Assembly (NCBI GenBank): GCA_963753545.1
Contig: CAVWCQ010000008.1
Location: forward strand, 682,001-746,000
DNA length: 64,000 nucleotides
Reading direction: 5' to 3'
From: CAVWCQ01 sp963753545
GTDB lineage: Bacteria; Chloroflexota; Anaerolineae; Aggregatilineales; Aggregatilineaceae
Shown here: positions 27,621 to 36,120 of the stretch, one piece after another
How the letters are laid out: each line of letters starts with the position of its first letter
Numbering within the stretch: the first letter of the stretch is position 1
Program-made: the position numbers and the translations under genes
The notes under the pieces: generated by a model
Database searches by the model: none
Told to the model about the DNA's origin: nothing
What the model saw: only the letters and a program-made list of their open reading frames with translations

Positions 27621-27695
27621 CGCACACCTCACCCCGGCTGAACGCGAAAAAGCATGCGTTCAGCTTCCCCTCTCCAGTCGCTGCTGGAGAGGGGC
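27621..27695. repeat. Palindromic element, two-hairpin form
   Basis: CACACCTCACCCC lead, first hairpin GGCTGAACGC...GCGTTCAGC, second hairpin CCCCTCTCCAG...CTGGAGAGGGG. It lies just after the ABC ATPase stop and may help end its transcript. Confidence 0.75.
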
Positions 27696-27708
27696 TGGAT
27701 CATGGGTG

Positions 27709-29048
27709 TCAGGTGTGAAATGAGGTGTTGAGTTCATCTTCGGACAGTTCAGGATTGCCCGGCGTCGCGCCAAGAAACACGGTGTCGCTGTTGTCGTCAA
27801 ACCCGAAGATTTCGGCATAACGTCCCCAGTTAATCGCCGTCAGCAAGCTGCTGCGGGGCTTCAACCGGGTCAAAGTCCAGTTCAAGCGCCGTGATAAAGA
27901 CATCTTTGTTGAGCCGCCGCTCTTTTTCGGAGCTTAACATCTGCTCGATCCAACTGATCATGGGAACACGGCGGATTTGGGTCGCAAAAATATCTTTGCG
28001 CTCCTGGATATCCGCTTCGGCAAACTTCTTGCCGAGAGGCGTCAGCGTCAAATCGCCCGCCTCCACCGTGACAAAACCGAGCAGTTCCACCGCATCAACC
28101 GCCAGCAGCAGTTCATCCAGCGGCAGGCCAGTCAGCGGGGAAAGCTGATAGACATCGGCGCGTTTCTCCGGCTCAGCATAAATCTGCTCGACCAACCCGG
28201 AAATCTGGTTGATGGGAACGTGCGGCAGGGCGCGGATCGTCGCGCGTTCCCGGGAGCGCCGCCCAGTTCGGTAGCCTCGTCCAACGTTTTGCCGGTAATG
28301 ATGCCATAAACCTGATCGACCAGATCGAGAACAGCCCGATCTTTTTTCCGGCGCGGATGGGGCAAAGAGATGCTGATATCCTGGACAATATGCCCCGGAC
28401 CTTTATCCATGATGATCAGGCGATCCGCCATCGAGACCGCTTCTTCGATGTTGTGGCTGACCATCAAAATGGCTTTGGTCGGAATGGAGCCGTTGAGCCA
28501 CAGTTCCATCAATTCACCGCGCAGACTCTCCGCGGAGAGGACATCCAGCGCCGAGAAAGGTTCGTCCAGGCACAGCAGTTCCGGCTCGACAGCCATAGCG
28601 CGCGCAAAGCCAACTTTCTGCCGCATCCCGCCGGACAATTCACGCGGGTAGGCCGCTTCGAAGCCGTGCAGACCAACCCGATCCAACAGATCGAGCGTGC
28701 GTTTGGTGCGTTCCGGTTTGCGCATGCCTAACGGTTCGAGGGCCGCTTCGACGTTTTCCTGCACACTCAGCCAGGGATAGAGGGCGAACGACTGGAAAAC
28801 AATCGTCGTATGCGGATTAACGCCATCCAGGTGCTGGCCCCGATACAGCATCTCGACCCTCGGTGACATCTGGTCAGCCCGGCAATGATACGCAGCAGCG
28901 TCGATTTTCCACAGCCAGAAGCGCCCAGCAGCGCCACAAATTCACCTTCACGAATGGTCAGGTTAATGCCGCGCAGCGCTTCAACCTGCTTCTGACCGCG
29001 CCCGTAGTTTTTGCCCGCATCGCGCAAAACAACGAGTTCCGCCCCCAA
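27709..29048 (-). CDS. NitT/TauT-type ABC transporter ATPase with AAA-associated C-terminal domain (frameshifted)
   Basis: Walker A GASGCGKST, Q-loop VFQSFALYPW, signature LSGGMRQKVGFARA, Walker B LLCLDEPFSALD and H-loop MVSHNIEEAV are all present. Three breaks interrupt it: near 28875 (one base lost before SPRVEMLYRG), near 28250 (a G lost in a GGG run before ERATIRALPHV) and near 27848 (one extra base before SLLTAINWGRY). The C-terminal ~130 residues (ISGLVEQIYAEPEKRADVYQLSPLTGLPLDELLLAVDAVELLGFV) match the AAA-associated domain fused to some nitrate/sulfonate-type ATPases. Start: TTG 29048 after AAGGA is in frame; ATG 29065 would need another shift. It follows two permease genes. Confidence 0.8.
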
Positions 29049-29073
29049 CGTTTTGATTCCTTCATACCAAGTC

Positions 29074-29828
29074 TCACTCCATTCTGTATTTTTCTTCTGC
29101 CAGGCGGATACAGTCTGCGCCAGAAAAAGCGATTGAGCGAGACGACCAGCAAAATCATCGTCAGCGTGGACGCAGCAAGCAGCGCGTAATTCCCGCTGGC
29201 CGTTGCCTCGCTGATCAACGATCCCAGCCCGGTGACGTGATAGGTCTTGCTGCCGAATGTCGTATATTCGGCGACGATGCTGGCGTTCCACGCGCCGCCG
29301 CCCGCCGTGACCAGCCCCGTGATGAGATAGGGGAACAGGGCGGGCAGGATGAGCTTGCGCCAGCGGTTGAGTCTGCTTAAGCGCAGCAGATCGGTGGTGT
29401 AACGCAGGTCCTGCGGAATAGCTGTTGCCCCGGCGATCACGTTAAACAGCACATACCACTGCGTGCCGAGCAGCATCAGCAGCACCGCCGCGATATTCAG
29501 CCCGGCTGGCAAACGGATCAGGATCAGCAGAAGGACCGGAAACAGCGCGGTTGCGGGAATGGACGCGGCGACCTGGACCACCGGCTGCAAGATGGCTGCC
29601 ACTCGCGCATTTGAACCGATGGCGACTCCCAGCGGAACCGTCCAGGCCAGGGCAACGATCAACGCAGATGCCAACGCGGAGCGCCGTCGCAAACGCGCCC
29701 ACCAGAATCCGCCCGTATTCGTGGAGCGAAACGGTGAGCAGCAGATGGCCCAGGCGAACCACTCCATAAGCAAGGACAGCCAAGACGAGCGCCAGGAGCA
29801 GACGGCGAATCCACGAGGGGCGGCTCAT
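29074..29828 (-). CDS. ABC transporter permease, NitT/TauT type (frameshifted)
   Basis: ATG 29828 follows directly after the stop of the upstream permease, so they are coupled. Helices: LLLALVLAVLAYGVVRLGHLL, LASALIVALAWTVPLGVAIG, VAASIPATALFPVLLLILI, GLNIAAVLLMLLGTQWYVLFNVIAG, and ITGLVTAGGGAWNASIVAEY, the last part of the EAA-type loop and following helix. One extra base near 29686 breaks ATAL/ASALIVAL; a second near 29108 (TATCCGCC) restores the natural end RLAEEKYRME with a TGA at 29074. Without the second shift the frame would run deep into the ATPase gene. Imports a small anion or similar solute; the substrate is unknown and no binding protein is next to it. Confidence 0.77.
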
Positions 29829-29829
29829 T

Positions 29830-30814
29830 TCAGTCGTCTTCGCCGATTTTTCCAGGCTTGAGCGCACCGCCAAAGCGCCGATCCAGTACACGCAGGCCGC
29901 GAAGGATCACCCGCCGCGTAAAGGTCGTTGCCAGCCGAGATCGGTTGAGCAGCGTGAGAAACCAGGAGGTGGGCGGATTATCATTTTCGACCATTTCCAG
30001 CTTAAATTTGTCCGCCCAGGCCAGCAGGGGACGCCAGACAAATTGATCGAGGATGATAACCACAAAGACCAGCGTGCCAAGGCCCGCCAGCAGCGCCCCG
30101 TTGTTTTTCGAATGGGCGGCGACTTGCAGGTAGGAGCCTAAGCCCGGCAGGCGGAAATCTTTATCGCCCACCGTAAACGTTTCGGCAGCCATCAGGAAAA
30201 ACCAGCCGCCCGCCCACGACATGACGCTGTTCCAGAGCAGGCCGATGGCGGCAAAGGGCAGTTCCATCCGGCGGAAGCGCCACCACCAGTTCCAGCGAAA
30301 AATCGCGGCGGCTTCGCGGAGTTCCTTGGGCAGCGTTTTGAGCGATTGATAATAACTGTAGGTGAGGTTCCAGGCCTGGCTGGTAAAAATGAGGATGCAC
30401 CGCAGCCAGTTCTGTCCCCAACCCTTGCGGCAGAACCGCCGTTAGCCCAAGCAGCACGAGGGGTAAAAACGACAGGATCGGGACTGATTGCAGCACATCC
30501 AGAATGGGCAGCAGAATCCGTTCCAGGCGGGGATTGTTGGCGGCTGCGTAACCATAGACCAGCGAGAAAGCCAATGAAAGCGTATAGGCGGCTAACATCC
30601 GCCCGACCGATAGGAGTGTGTAATAGGGCAGCGCGCTCAGGCTGAGATTGATCTGTGGGCCTTCGAGGGCTTCCGGTGATCGAACAGCCAGCCGCACGCC
30701 CGCATAGATGAGGACAGCCACGGCCAGCAGAATAAGCAGATCGGCTTTATCAAGTTGGGCGCGACTGAATGGCTGTCCGGTGGCAAACACGGAGCGAGAG
30801 CGCAGTGATCTCAT
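29830..30814 (-). CDS. ABC transporter permease, NitT/TauT type (frameshifted)
   Basis: First gene of the transporter unit. Helices: DLLILLAVAVLIYAGVRLA, ALPYYTLLSVGRMLAAYTLSLAFSLVYGY, ILLPILDVLQSVPILSFLPLVLLGL, then after the break VILIFTSQAWNLTYSYYQSLKTLPKELREAAAIF (EAA loop), FAAIGLLWNSVMSWAGGWFFLMAAE, and LGTLVFVVIILDQFVWRPLL. DVLQSVPILSFLP and KTLPKELREAAAIF are standard family marks. One extra G at GGTGCATCC near 30393 breaks the frame. Together with the next gene it gives a two-permease transporter, as seen in some prokaryotes where both halves are unequal. Substrate unknown. Confidence 0.8.
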
Positions 30815-30993
30815 CCAAACACCGCCTTGTATGAAGAGTCTCTGGCCAGATGCAAGGCGGATATCTCGTAACTATGTCAGTGTGATCTTGCGTTCTGGCG
30901 CAAAGGGGTGGACCTGGAATAAATGACCATGCGGTTCATCCATGACGAAATATAAATCTTTGTCTTCGCTTATGCCAAGAGGATGAGGATAGG

Positions 30994-31036
30994 GGAAAAC
31001 AGGACCGCGCCGGGATGGGTGATCGCGGCGCGGTGT
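30994..31036 (-). terminator. Terminator after the small acidic protein gene
   Basis: On the minus strand ACCGCGCCG, loop, CGGCGCGGT with TTTT a few bases further. It is 31 bases past the stop at 31067. The rest of the 30815-31066 spacer shows no gene. Confidence 0.55.
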
Positions 31037-31066
31037 CACTGTTTGATTTAAAATGGGGATAATGAC

Positions 31067-31411
31067 TTAACCCTGATCGGACTGGGGGCCAGAGTCGTCC
31101 TGAACCGGATCGTATATTTTCTCGCGCACTTCGTTATCGGCGCTCTGATCGCGGCTCTGCTCGGTCAAAGCGGCTTTGGCGTGGTGGGCCGTTTCGTGCT
31201 GGCTGCTGCTGAGACGGATTTCCCCCGTTTTGCTGCGGGATGGGATATCAGCGGCTTCACGCTGATCGATGGGCTGAGTTTCGATGGTGCGGCGGCGTCG
31301 ATCCACGCTCCCCATTTCCCCATCGGGGATCGGGCCGGGGTTGGACTCAGCTTCTGTGAGGTCGGAACCCGTGTATTCGCCGGGGCCAAAAAAATCAGGT
31401 TGTTCTGCCAC
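31067..31411 (-). CDS. Small hydrophilic hypothetical protein
   Basis: 114 residues, GTG start at 31411 with CGGAGAACACT upstream. Rich in Asp, Glu, Gln, Ser and Arg, with no hydrophobic core, so probably disordered (DFFGPGEYTGSDLTEAESN, TIETQPIDQREAADIPSRS, EKIYDPVQDDSGPQSDQG). No family recognised. It stands alone, followed by a terminator hairpin. Codon use looks like the neighbours. The call rests on the ribosome site and frame, so it is moderate. Confidence 0.5.
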   Translation of the reverse strand: MAEQPDFFGPGEYTGSDLTEAESNPGPIPDGEMGSVDRRRRTIETQPIDQREAADIPSRSKTGEIRLSSSQHETAHHAKAALTEQSRDQSADNEVREKIYDPVQDDSGPQSDQG

Positions 31412-31521
31412 AGTGTTCTCCGAGTGGGCCTAAACAATTACTCTATTCATTGTCGCCTGTTTAAGACTAAATTTCAACAATTTTTAGAAAACCTTTATGT
31501 TTCAACTCGATTATAGCCAAC

Positions 31522-31971
31522 TCACCGCTCAGCGGGCTTGTTAAGTTCGCCCAAATAGGCGGCCTGTTCGGCGCGGGCCTGATCGAGCACCCGGCGGCGC
31601 ACCCTTTGCCACCACAACAACTGCCAGGGGCGGCGGTGCCAGGCACGGGCGCGGGCGGCATGAGTGATCGCTCCCAATGACATGACGGCGGCGCTCGGCG
31701 CATCCCCACGCAGGCCGAGCAGGGCGGCGCTGTGCAGGGCGGTCACGGCTCCGGCAGCGGCGCGACGCTTCGGACCAAAGCCGATCCAGTCGTGCAGGGT
31801 GTTGGTTACCTGCGGGGCGACGTGGCGCAGGGCGCTCAGGGAGGGTGCATCAGACAGAGCATCCGCCAATTCGCTGAATTTCAGATAGCGCAGCATATCC
31901 ACAACGACCGGGCGGGCGTGATCCAGGACCAGCCGCGCGGCGATTTTGCTCTCAGAACGATCATCTGGCAT
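31522..31971 (-). CDS. Hypothetical protein at the end of the paralogue unit
   Basis: 149 residues, ATG 31971 with AAGGAATAGAGCGT upstream; the ribosome site overlaps the end of the gene before it (stop at 31977). Helical, Ala/Arg/Leu-rich (SKIAARLVLDHARPVVVDMLRYLKFSELADAL, HDWIGFGPKRRAAAGAVTALHSAALLG). The C-terminus is basic with Trp (WHRRPWQLLWWQRVRRRVLD), which could sit at a membrane surface. No family recognised. Third gene in a unit with two membrane-anchored paralogues. Confidence 0.62.
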   Translation of the reverse strand: MPDDRSESKIAARLVLDHARPVVVDMLRYLKFSELADALSDAPSLSALRHVAPQVTNTLHDWIGFGPKRRAAAGAVTALHSAALLGLRGDAPSAAVMSLGAITHAARARAWHRRPWQLLWWQRVRRRVLDQARAEQAAYLGELNKPAER

Positions 31972-31976
31972 ACGCT

Positions 31977-32792
31977 CTATTCCTTCACTTTCTTCTTGCG
32001 CCCGGCGATGTGCTCAACGTCTGCGCCTGTGCGCTGGCGGATCGCCTCGGCCCATTTGCCCTCGTCGGAAACCGAATAAGCCGCAGATTGGAGTTCGCCG
32101 TCGCTGTCCTCATAGTCGATTTGCAGCAGATTTAGATTTTGAAATGATATTCACCGTACGGATCTGTTTGAGGGGCAGGTAGTCGTTCCAGCCGAAGATC
32201 AGGCGGTCTGGGGCGAGATAGAGTATATCAAGGACATCCTCGCTCCATACGCCATAGATGTTATGCACCATACGTTTAGCAAGTGACGGGCCGTAATCGT
32301 CGCTCTGTTTGTTGTTGTAGTAAACCTCTTGTCTACACTGTACTGCAAGGGCACGCGCGAATGCCATCGAGGTCGCGCACTGTCCAGCCGAACACATGCC
32401 AACTATCCGTGTTTTCCCAATGGACAACCAACGATTTCGACATAGCGGCTGGATCGGCCACTTCCCAAAAGAATCCTGCGGATGCTAATCCAGCATATGC
32501 AGTCTATTGGGATCTGAATGTTACGACTCCTGTTGAATGGCTCGAACAAGAGACAGTCATCAACGAGCGCCAGCGCTCCGAAGCTCGTTTCCGCTGCGGA
32601 GGTCAGGCGATGCAAAGGGTAGCCCAAAAAGAAAGCACCAAATGGACCGCCGTGTATAGTCTTTCCGGCACTAGCCCACGCTGCGCGCTGCCGTTCGACA
32701 AACCGCTTGCGATCATGTGCATCGCTATAAAATGAAAAGACTATCGCCCCGGCAATGAGCAGAACAAATAACCCTACCAAAAGTCCTGCCAT
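31977..32792 (-). CDS. Membrane-anchored hypothetical protein, paralogue of 32806-33654 (three frameshifts)
   Basis: ATG 32792 (AGLLVGLFVLLIAGAIVFSFYSDAHDRKRFVERQRAAWASAG). The order of pieces follows the intact paralogue next door: frame one to about 32440, a second frame with VVHWENTDSWHVFGWTVRDLDG to about 32370, a third frame with DDYGPSLAKRMVHNIYGVWSED and YLAPDRLIFGWNDYLPLKQIRTVN, and a last frame NLLQIDYEDSDGEL to AIRQRTGADVEHIAGRKKKVKE, ending at TAG 31977. All three breaks equal one extra base. One N-terminal helix then a soluble beta-rich domain with a PH-like feel (YLAPDRLIFG...IPL.QIRAVNVISK). It may be a decaying copy or a victim of sequence errors. Confidence 0.65.
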
Positions 32793-32805
32793 TGAACCTA
32801 TCCCC

Positions 32806-33654
32806 CTACTTCTTCTTACGCCCGGCGAAAAAGTCGAGCGCCGCCCCTGTGCGTTCCTGGATAGCGCGAGCCCATGTTTCACTGGCGCGGACCAGGAAAG
32901 CGGTTGTCTGCGCCTTGCCCTCCTGATCGTTGTACTCGATTTGCAGCAGTTCAGAGGCAAACGGGTTCAGATCGCTCCACCCGCCTTTGGATATCACGTT
33001 GACCGCTCGGATCTGGTGCAGGGGGATTTGATGCCGTCCGCCGAAGATCAGGCGATCCGGGGCGAGATACAAATCCCCGCCGCGATCTTTGCTCCACACA
33101 CCGTAAATATCCTGCGCCATACGAGTGACGCCTGAGGGACCAAAGTCTTCGCGCTTCGTGCCATAGTGCTGGACGGGCAGATCGGCCTTCGTGCTCAGTT
33201 CGCGGGCGAACCCTTCCAGGTCACCGGGGATCGTCCAGGTGTAGACGCGCCACCCGGCAGGGCTGTCGTAGTGAACCACCAGGGCGTCCTGCGTGGAGGG
33301 ATTGTCGCCACTGGATATCGTGACGCGGCGGATGCCGACCCACTTCAGCACCTCGAAGGCGATCCTGACATTGAACATTTTGTGCTTGTAGCCGCTAAAT
33401 TCCAGGTGTCCGTCCATCAGGGCCAGTGCGCCATAAACACAACCCGCTGTATAGGATTTTTGCGGGCTGCGTCCGTAACAGGTGGCAGCGACGGGGCCAA
33501 AATGGATGACGTGCCCGGCGCGCATCCAGGCGGTGCGTGTTCGCAGGATAAAATCCTGGTAGGCGCGGCGCTCGTGCAGGTAAGCCGCTCCTGTGACGCC
33601 CACTCCAACCGCCATGATCAACAGCATCACTGCCACGACCAGCACATCTGGCAT
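32806..33654 (-). CDS. Membrane-anchored hypothetical protein, PH-like C-terminal half
   Basis: 282 intact residues. One N-terminal membrane helix (VLVVAVMLLIMAVGVGVTGAAYL). Residues ~40-170 are unrecognised, with TWTIPGDLEGFARELS. Residues ~185-270 (DIYGVWSKDRGGDLYLAPDRLIFGGRHQIPLHQIRAVNVISKGG... LLQIEYNDQEGKAQTTAFLV) follow the strand order of bacterial PH-like domains, which start with a denaturation of GxLxLTxxRLxF..... and ...IPLxxIxxV. GGAGGGACACAGGGT precedes the ATG. It is followed after 13 bases by its paralogue. Function unknown. Confidence 0.7.
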   Translation of the reverse strand: MPDVLVVAVMLLIMAVGVGVTGAAYLHERRAYQDFILRTRTAWMRAGHVIHFGPVAATCYGRSPQKSYTAGCVYGALALMDGHLEFSGYKHKMFNVRIAFEVLKWVGIRRVTISSGDNPSTQDALVVHYDSPAGWRVYTWTIPGDLEGFARELSTKADLPVQHYGTKREDFGPSGVTRMAQDIYGVWSKDRGGDLYLAPDRLIFGGRHQIPLHQIRAVNVISKGGWSDLNPFASELLQIEYNDQEGKAQTTAFLVRASETWARAIQERTGAALDFFAGRKKK

Positions 33655-33826
33655 ACCCTGTGTCCCTCCGCTGCATTCGTGACCTCACCCTGATCATACT
33701 GCTTTCCGGGGGCGGCGCATCTCCCAAGAATTGAGGGGCGTGGATGATCCGCACGCGTTGTCCGAACGGCAGAAACGCTTATAATGAAACAAATGATGCA
33801 ATCAACCGGAGACGAGAGAAAATACC

Positions 33827-34828
33827 ATGAAAAAAACAGGACTATTTTTACTGATCATCGTGCTGATCGCCGCGCCGATGCTGGCCTGCGGGTTCCCACT
33901 GCCCGCCGGAACGACGATGATGCGGGTGAGTAAGGCCGAGTGCGCGCAGGATGAATCGACGGAAAGCTGCCAGGCACGCCAGGACGCTTACCAGTTGATG
34001 GGCAAACTGCAAGCAGCCCGCATCCCCGATCTGAATGTCGAGATTCTCTCTGGCATCCAGGGGAGCGAGGGGCGGATCGCGGTCAAGGGATCGATGGAAT
34101 ATGTCGTCAACCCGGAGAGCGAAGGGCTGGGCGCGGATGTGCATGTCTGGATCGAAGAGGGTGAAGTGAATATGGACGCGACGGGCCAGACTTCGCTGAA
34201 TAACACGGAACTGATGATCATCGGTTCGATGATGTATACCAGCCAGGACGGCGGCGACACGTGGGAATCGCAGGAACTGCCGGAAGATCAGGCCAAGTTC
34301 TTCAGCGTGCTGCTGGGCGTCGGGGGGGAGATTGGCGCGGGACTGGATATGTACATCGATCCCACCACATTCACCGTAACTGAGGGCACGGCGGAGAAGA
34401 TCGACGGGCAGGCGATGATCGGTGAGACGCTGAACCTGGATATCAATGCGGTGTTGGGCGCATCTGAGACACTGACCGAACTGATGACGGAAGCCTTTAA
34501 CGCGGGCGGCGCTGCCTTTGGCATGACCGAAGATGCGCTGGGCATGTCGATTGCGGACTTCGCCACCCAGGCGGTATTACTCGGCCCCATGATGACCGAC
34601 AGTTCTGTCAGCACCACGCTCTATATCGGCCAGGAAGATGGATATATCCATTACGTCGAGGAAGTCTATAACCTATCGCTGGCGGTTCCGGGCAGCGACG
34701 TGATGACGGCGAGCTATACGTTGAGCGGGCACATTGAGGATTTCAACGGGGATATCACGGTCAAAGCGCCAGCCAACGCGACGCAAAGCCAGGGCGGCGG
34801 CCTGGGCGACAGCCTGTTTGGCGGGTAA
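33827..34828 (+). CDS. Lipoprotein of a three-member secreted family
   Basis: 333 residues with a lipobox (LIAAPMLACG, Cys at about 21). The mature part begins with a Cys pair segment (SKAECAQDESTESCQARQDAYQLM) like its two paralogues at 35036 and 59613, then strand-rich repeats (EILSGIQGSEGRIAVKGSMEYVV, ELMIIGSMMYTSQDGGDTWESQELPE, STTLYIGQEDGYIHYVEEVYNLSLAV). The pattern of alternating strands, the Met/Thr-rich middle and DGYIHY resemble LppX/LprG-like or LolA-like lipid-binding beta folds, an inference from layout. It ends in Gly-rich SQGGGLGDSLFGG. ATG 33827 follows GGAGACGAGAG. Extracytoplasmic. Confidence 0.72.
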   Translation: MKKTGLFLLIIVLIAAPMLACGFPLPAGTTMMRVSKAECAQDESTESCQARQDAYQLMGKLQAARIPDLNVEILSGIQGSEGRIAVKGSMEYVVNPESEGLGADVHVWIEEGEVNMDATGQTSLNNTELMIIGSMMYTSQDGGDTWESQELPEDQAKFFSVLLGVGGEIGAGLDMYIDPTTFTVTEGTAEKIDGQAMIGETLNLDINAVLGASETLTELMTEAFNAGGAAFGMTEDALGMSIADFATQAVLLGPMMTDSSVSTTLYIGQEDGYIHYVEEVYNLSLAVPGSDVMTASYTLSGHIEDFNGDITVKAPANATQSQGGGLGDSLFGG

Positions 34829-34908
34829 GTTCCACCTCTTCGGAACTACTGGGGGCGGGGGTAACCAACCTGCCCCTACAAAAATCCCACTTCTCGGCTA
34901 ACTGAGTA

Positions 34909-34938
34909 TTGCCAACCTGCCCATTTTCCTTTTATACT
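34909..34938 (+). promoter_or_regulatory. Sigma-70-like promoter for the 35036 gene
   Basis: TTGCCA at 34909-34914 and TATACT at 34933-34938 with an 18-base spacer. A hairpin CTGAAGCGGA...TCCGCTTCAG at 34957-34989 lies in the predicted leader, upstream of the AAGGAGG site. Confidence 0.6.
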
Positions 34939-35035
34939 CTCATAGTAAGTGTATTGCTGAAGCGGAAACGGTCTCAACCTCCGCTTCAGTGCATGTTACA
35001 CGCACGCTAGGACCACAAGGAGGTCACAGCTTAAT

Positions 35036-36046
35036 ATGAAGAAGGTCACGCGTCTTTCCTTTATTCTGGTTTTTGCGTTGGTGCTGGTTCTGGGACCGGC
35101 GCTTGTCGCATCTGCGCAGGATGGTACGAATCCCCTGTGCGGCGGACTGGCTGATGCCGACTGCCAGCAGCTTTCCACGACTCTGACCACGATGCAGGGT
35201 GTTCAGTCGTTCAGTATTGCTAACTGGACCGTGGACTTCAACCTCAACACGGGCGACAAACCCATGTCGCTGACTGCCAGCGGCACCGCCGAATTCATGA
35301 TGCCAGCGGATCGCGAAGCGAATCCGGAGCAGATTTTCGCTCACCTGATGATCGACAATTTTGCCGTGACGGGCACGGACAGCGATCAGTCTGGTGCAGC
35401 AGAAGTGATCATTGAGAATGGCATGACCTACGTGAACTGGAACGGCGAATGGTACGGCGGCGAGACGAGCCAGAGCGATCAAACAGATATGGCGACGGCC
35501 ATTGCTGACCTGTCTTCCGGCAACCTCGATCTGGGCAGCCTGGGCATGGATCTCACCGGAGTGATGACCACTACCACCGAAGCCGCGACCGATGTCGAAG
35601 GCGCGACCACCCATTACACGACCACCCTGGCGATTGATAAACTGCTGGGCGCTTTCCTCGGCTCGGAACAGGGCATGGCGATGATGGGCAGCATGATGGG
35701 CGGCAGCACCGATACCTCCGGCACGCCGACACAGATGAGCCCCCAGGATATCCAGATGTTCGCGCAGATCATCGCGCCGATGTTCGAGGGAACCACTATT
35801 TCCTTTGGCCTGTGGACGGGCGATGATAATTACATCCACCGTTCCGCGCTCGATCTGGCTATCAACCTGAACCTGGCGGCATTTGATCCGACCGCGTCGG
35901 CTATCACCGGCAACCTGAACTTCCAGGCTGACCTGGGCGGCTACAACGAAACCTTCACCGCCGAAGCGCCAACGGACTTCAAACCCCTGGACGAACTCAA
36001 TACGGGCGTTTCTGTCCCCGATCCGAGCAGCCTGCTGGGTGGCTAG
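35036..36046 (+). CDS. Secreted protein of the three-member family
   Basis: 336 residues, signal peptide FILVFALVLVLGPALVASAQD. The mature start NPLCGGLADADCQQLSTTLTTMQGVQSFSIANWTVDFNLN is close to the protein at 59613 (EPVCNGLSDEDCQVILDAQQQMQEV...PSWSVNLDL), including the two Cys. It ends SLLGG, like SLFGG in the previous gene. Strand-rich, Met/Thr-rich, with HYTTTLAIDKLL and DDNYIHRSALDLAINLNL, the counterpart of DGYIHH/DGYIHY in the paralogues. LppX/LolA-like lipid-carrier folds have this kind of layout, but similarity is by eye. Own promoter and a strong terminator, so it is a single-gene unit. Confidence 0.75.
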   Translation: MKKVTRLSFILVFALVLVLGPALVASAQDGTNPLCGGLADADCQQLSTTLTTMQGVQSFSIANWTVDFNLNTGDKPMSLTASGTAEFMMPADREANPEQIFAHLMIDNFAVTGTDSDQSGAAEVIIENGMTYVNWNGEWYGGETSQSDQTDMATAIADLSSGNLDLGSLGMDLTGVMTTTTEAATDVEGATTHYTTTLAIDKLLGAFLGSEQGMAMMGSMMGGSTDTSGTPTQMSPQDIQMFAQIIAPMFEGTTISFGLWTGDDNYIHRSALDLAINLNLAAFDPTASAITGNLNFQADLGGYNETFTAEAPTDFKPLDELNTGVSVPDPSSLLGG

Positions 36047-36066
36047 CCGCAGCATCGTCATTCAGT

Positions 36067-36106
36067 AAAAAAAGACGCCCCTCGAAAGCAGAGGGGCGTT
36101 TTGTTT
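36067..36106. terminator. Bidirectional terminator
   Basis: ACGCCCCTC, 7-base loop, GAGGGGCGT with A run before and TTTTGTTT after. It separates the convergent genes ending at 36046 and 36121. Confidence 0.9.
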
Positions 36107-36120
36107 CGGCAGGCTGTTTA

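Larger units (their letters stand above)
26729..27708. other. Long non-coding spacer with at least four repeat types
   Basis: About 980 bases without a gene. It holds an AT-richer repeat at about 26980-27185 (partner at 3042-3235) with inner arms CGAGAAGAAAT/ATTTCTTCTCG, a related partial copy at 26745-26850, a GGGCGCAGCAAGCAGCGCCCC hairpin near 26920, ACCGCAAAGAGCGCAAAG repeats near 27200, the inverted-repeat element 27261-27303, an element with CACCGATTAAAATCG at about 27367-27455 (partner near 45322), CCCTCCCCATTGCATGGAGAGGG near 27490, and the two-hairpin element 27621-27695. Confidence 0.6.

Noticed and set aside
34957..34989. Hairpin in the leader of the 35036 gene considered as a riboswitch
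   Set aside because: A single simple stem with no conserved aptamer pattern; kept only as a leader hairpin.
35024..36061. Minus-strand 345-codon frame opposite the secreted protein at 35036
   Set aside because: The plus strand has a promoter, ribosome site, signal peptide and paralogues; the minus frame is His/Arg/Gln-rich without any family pattern.
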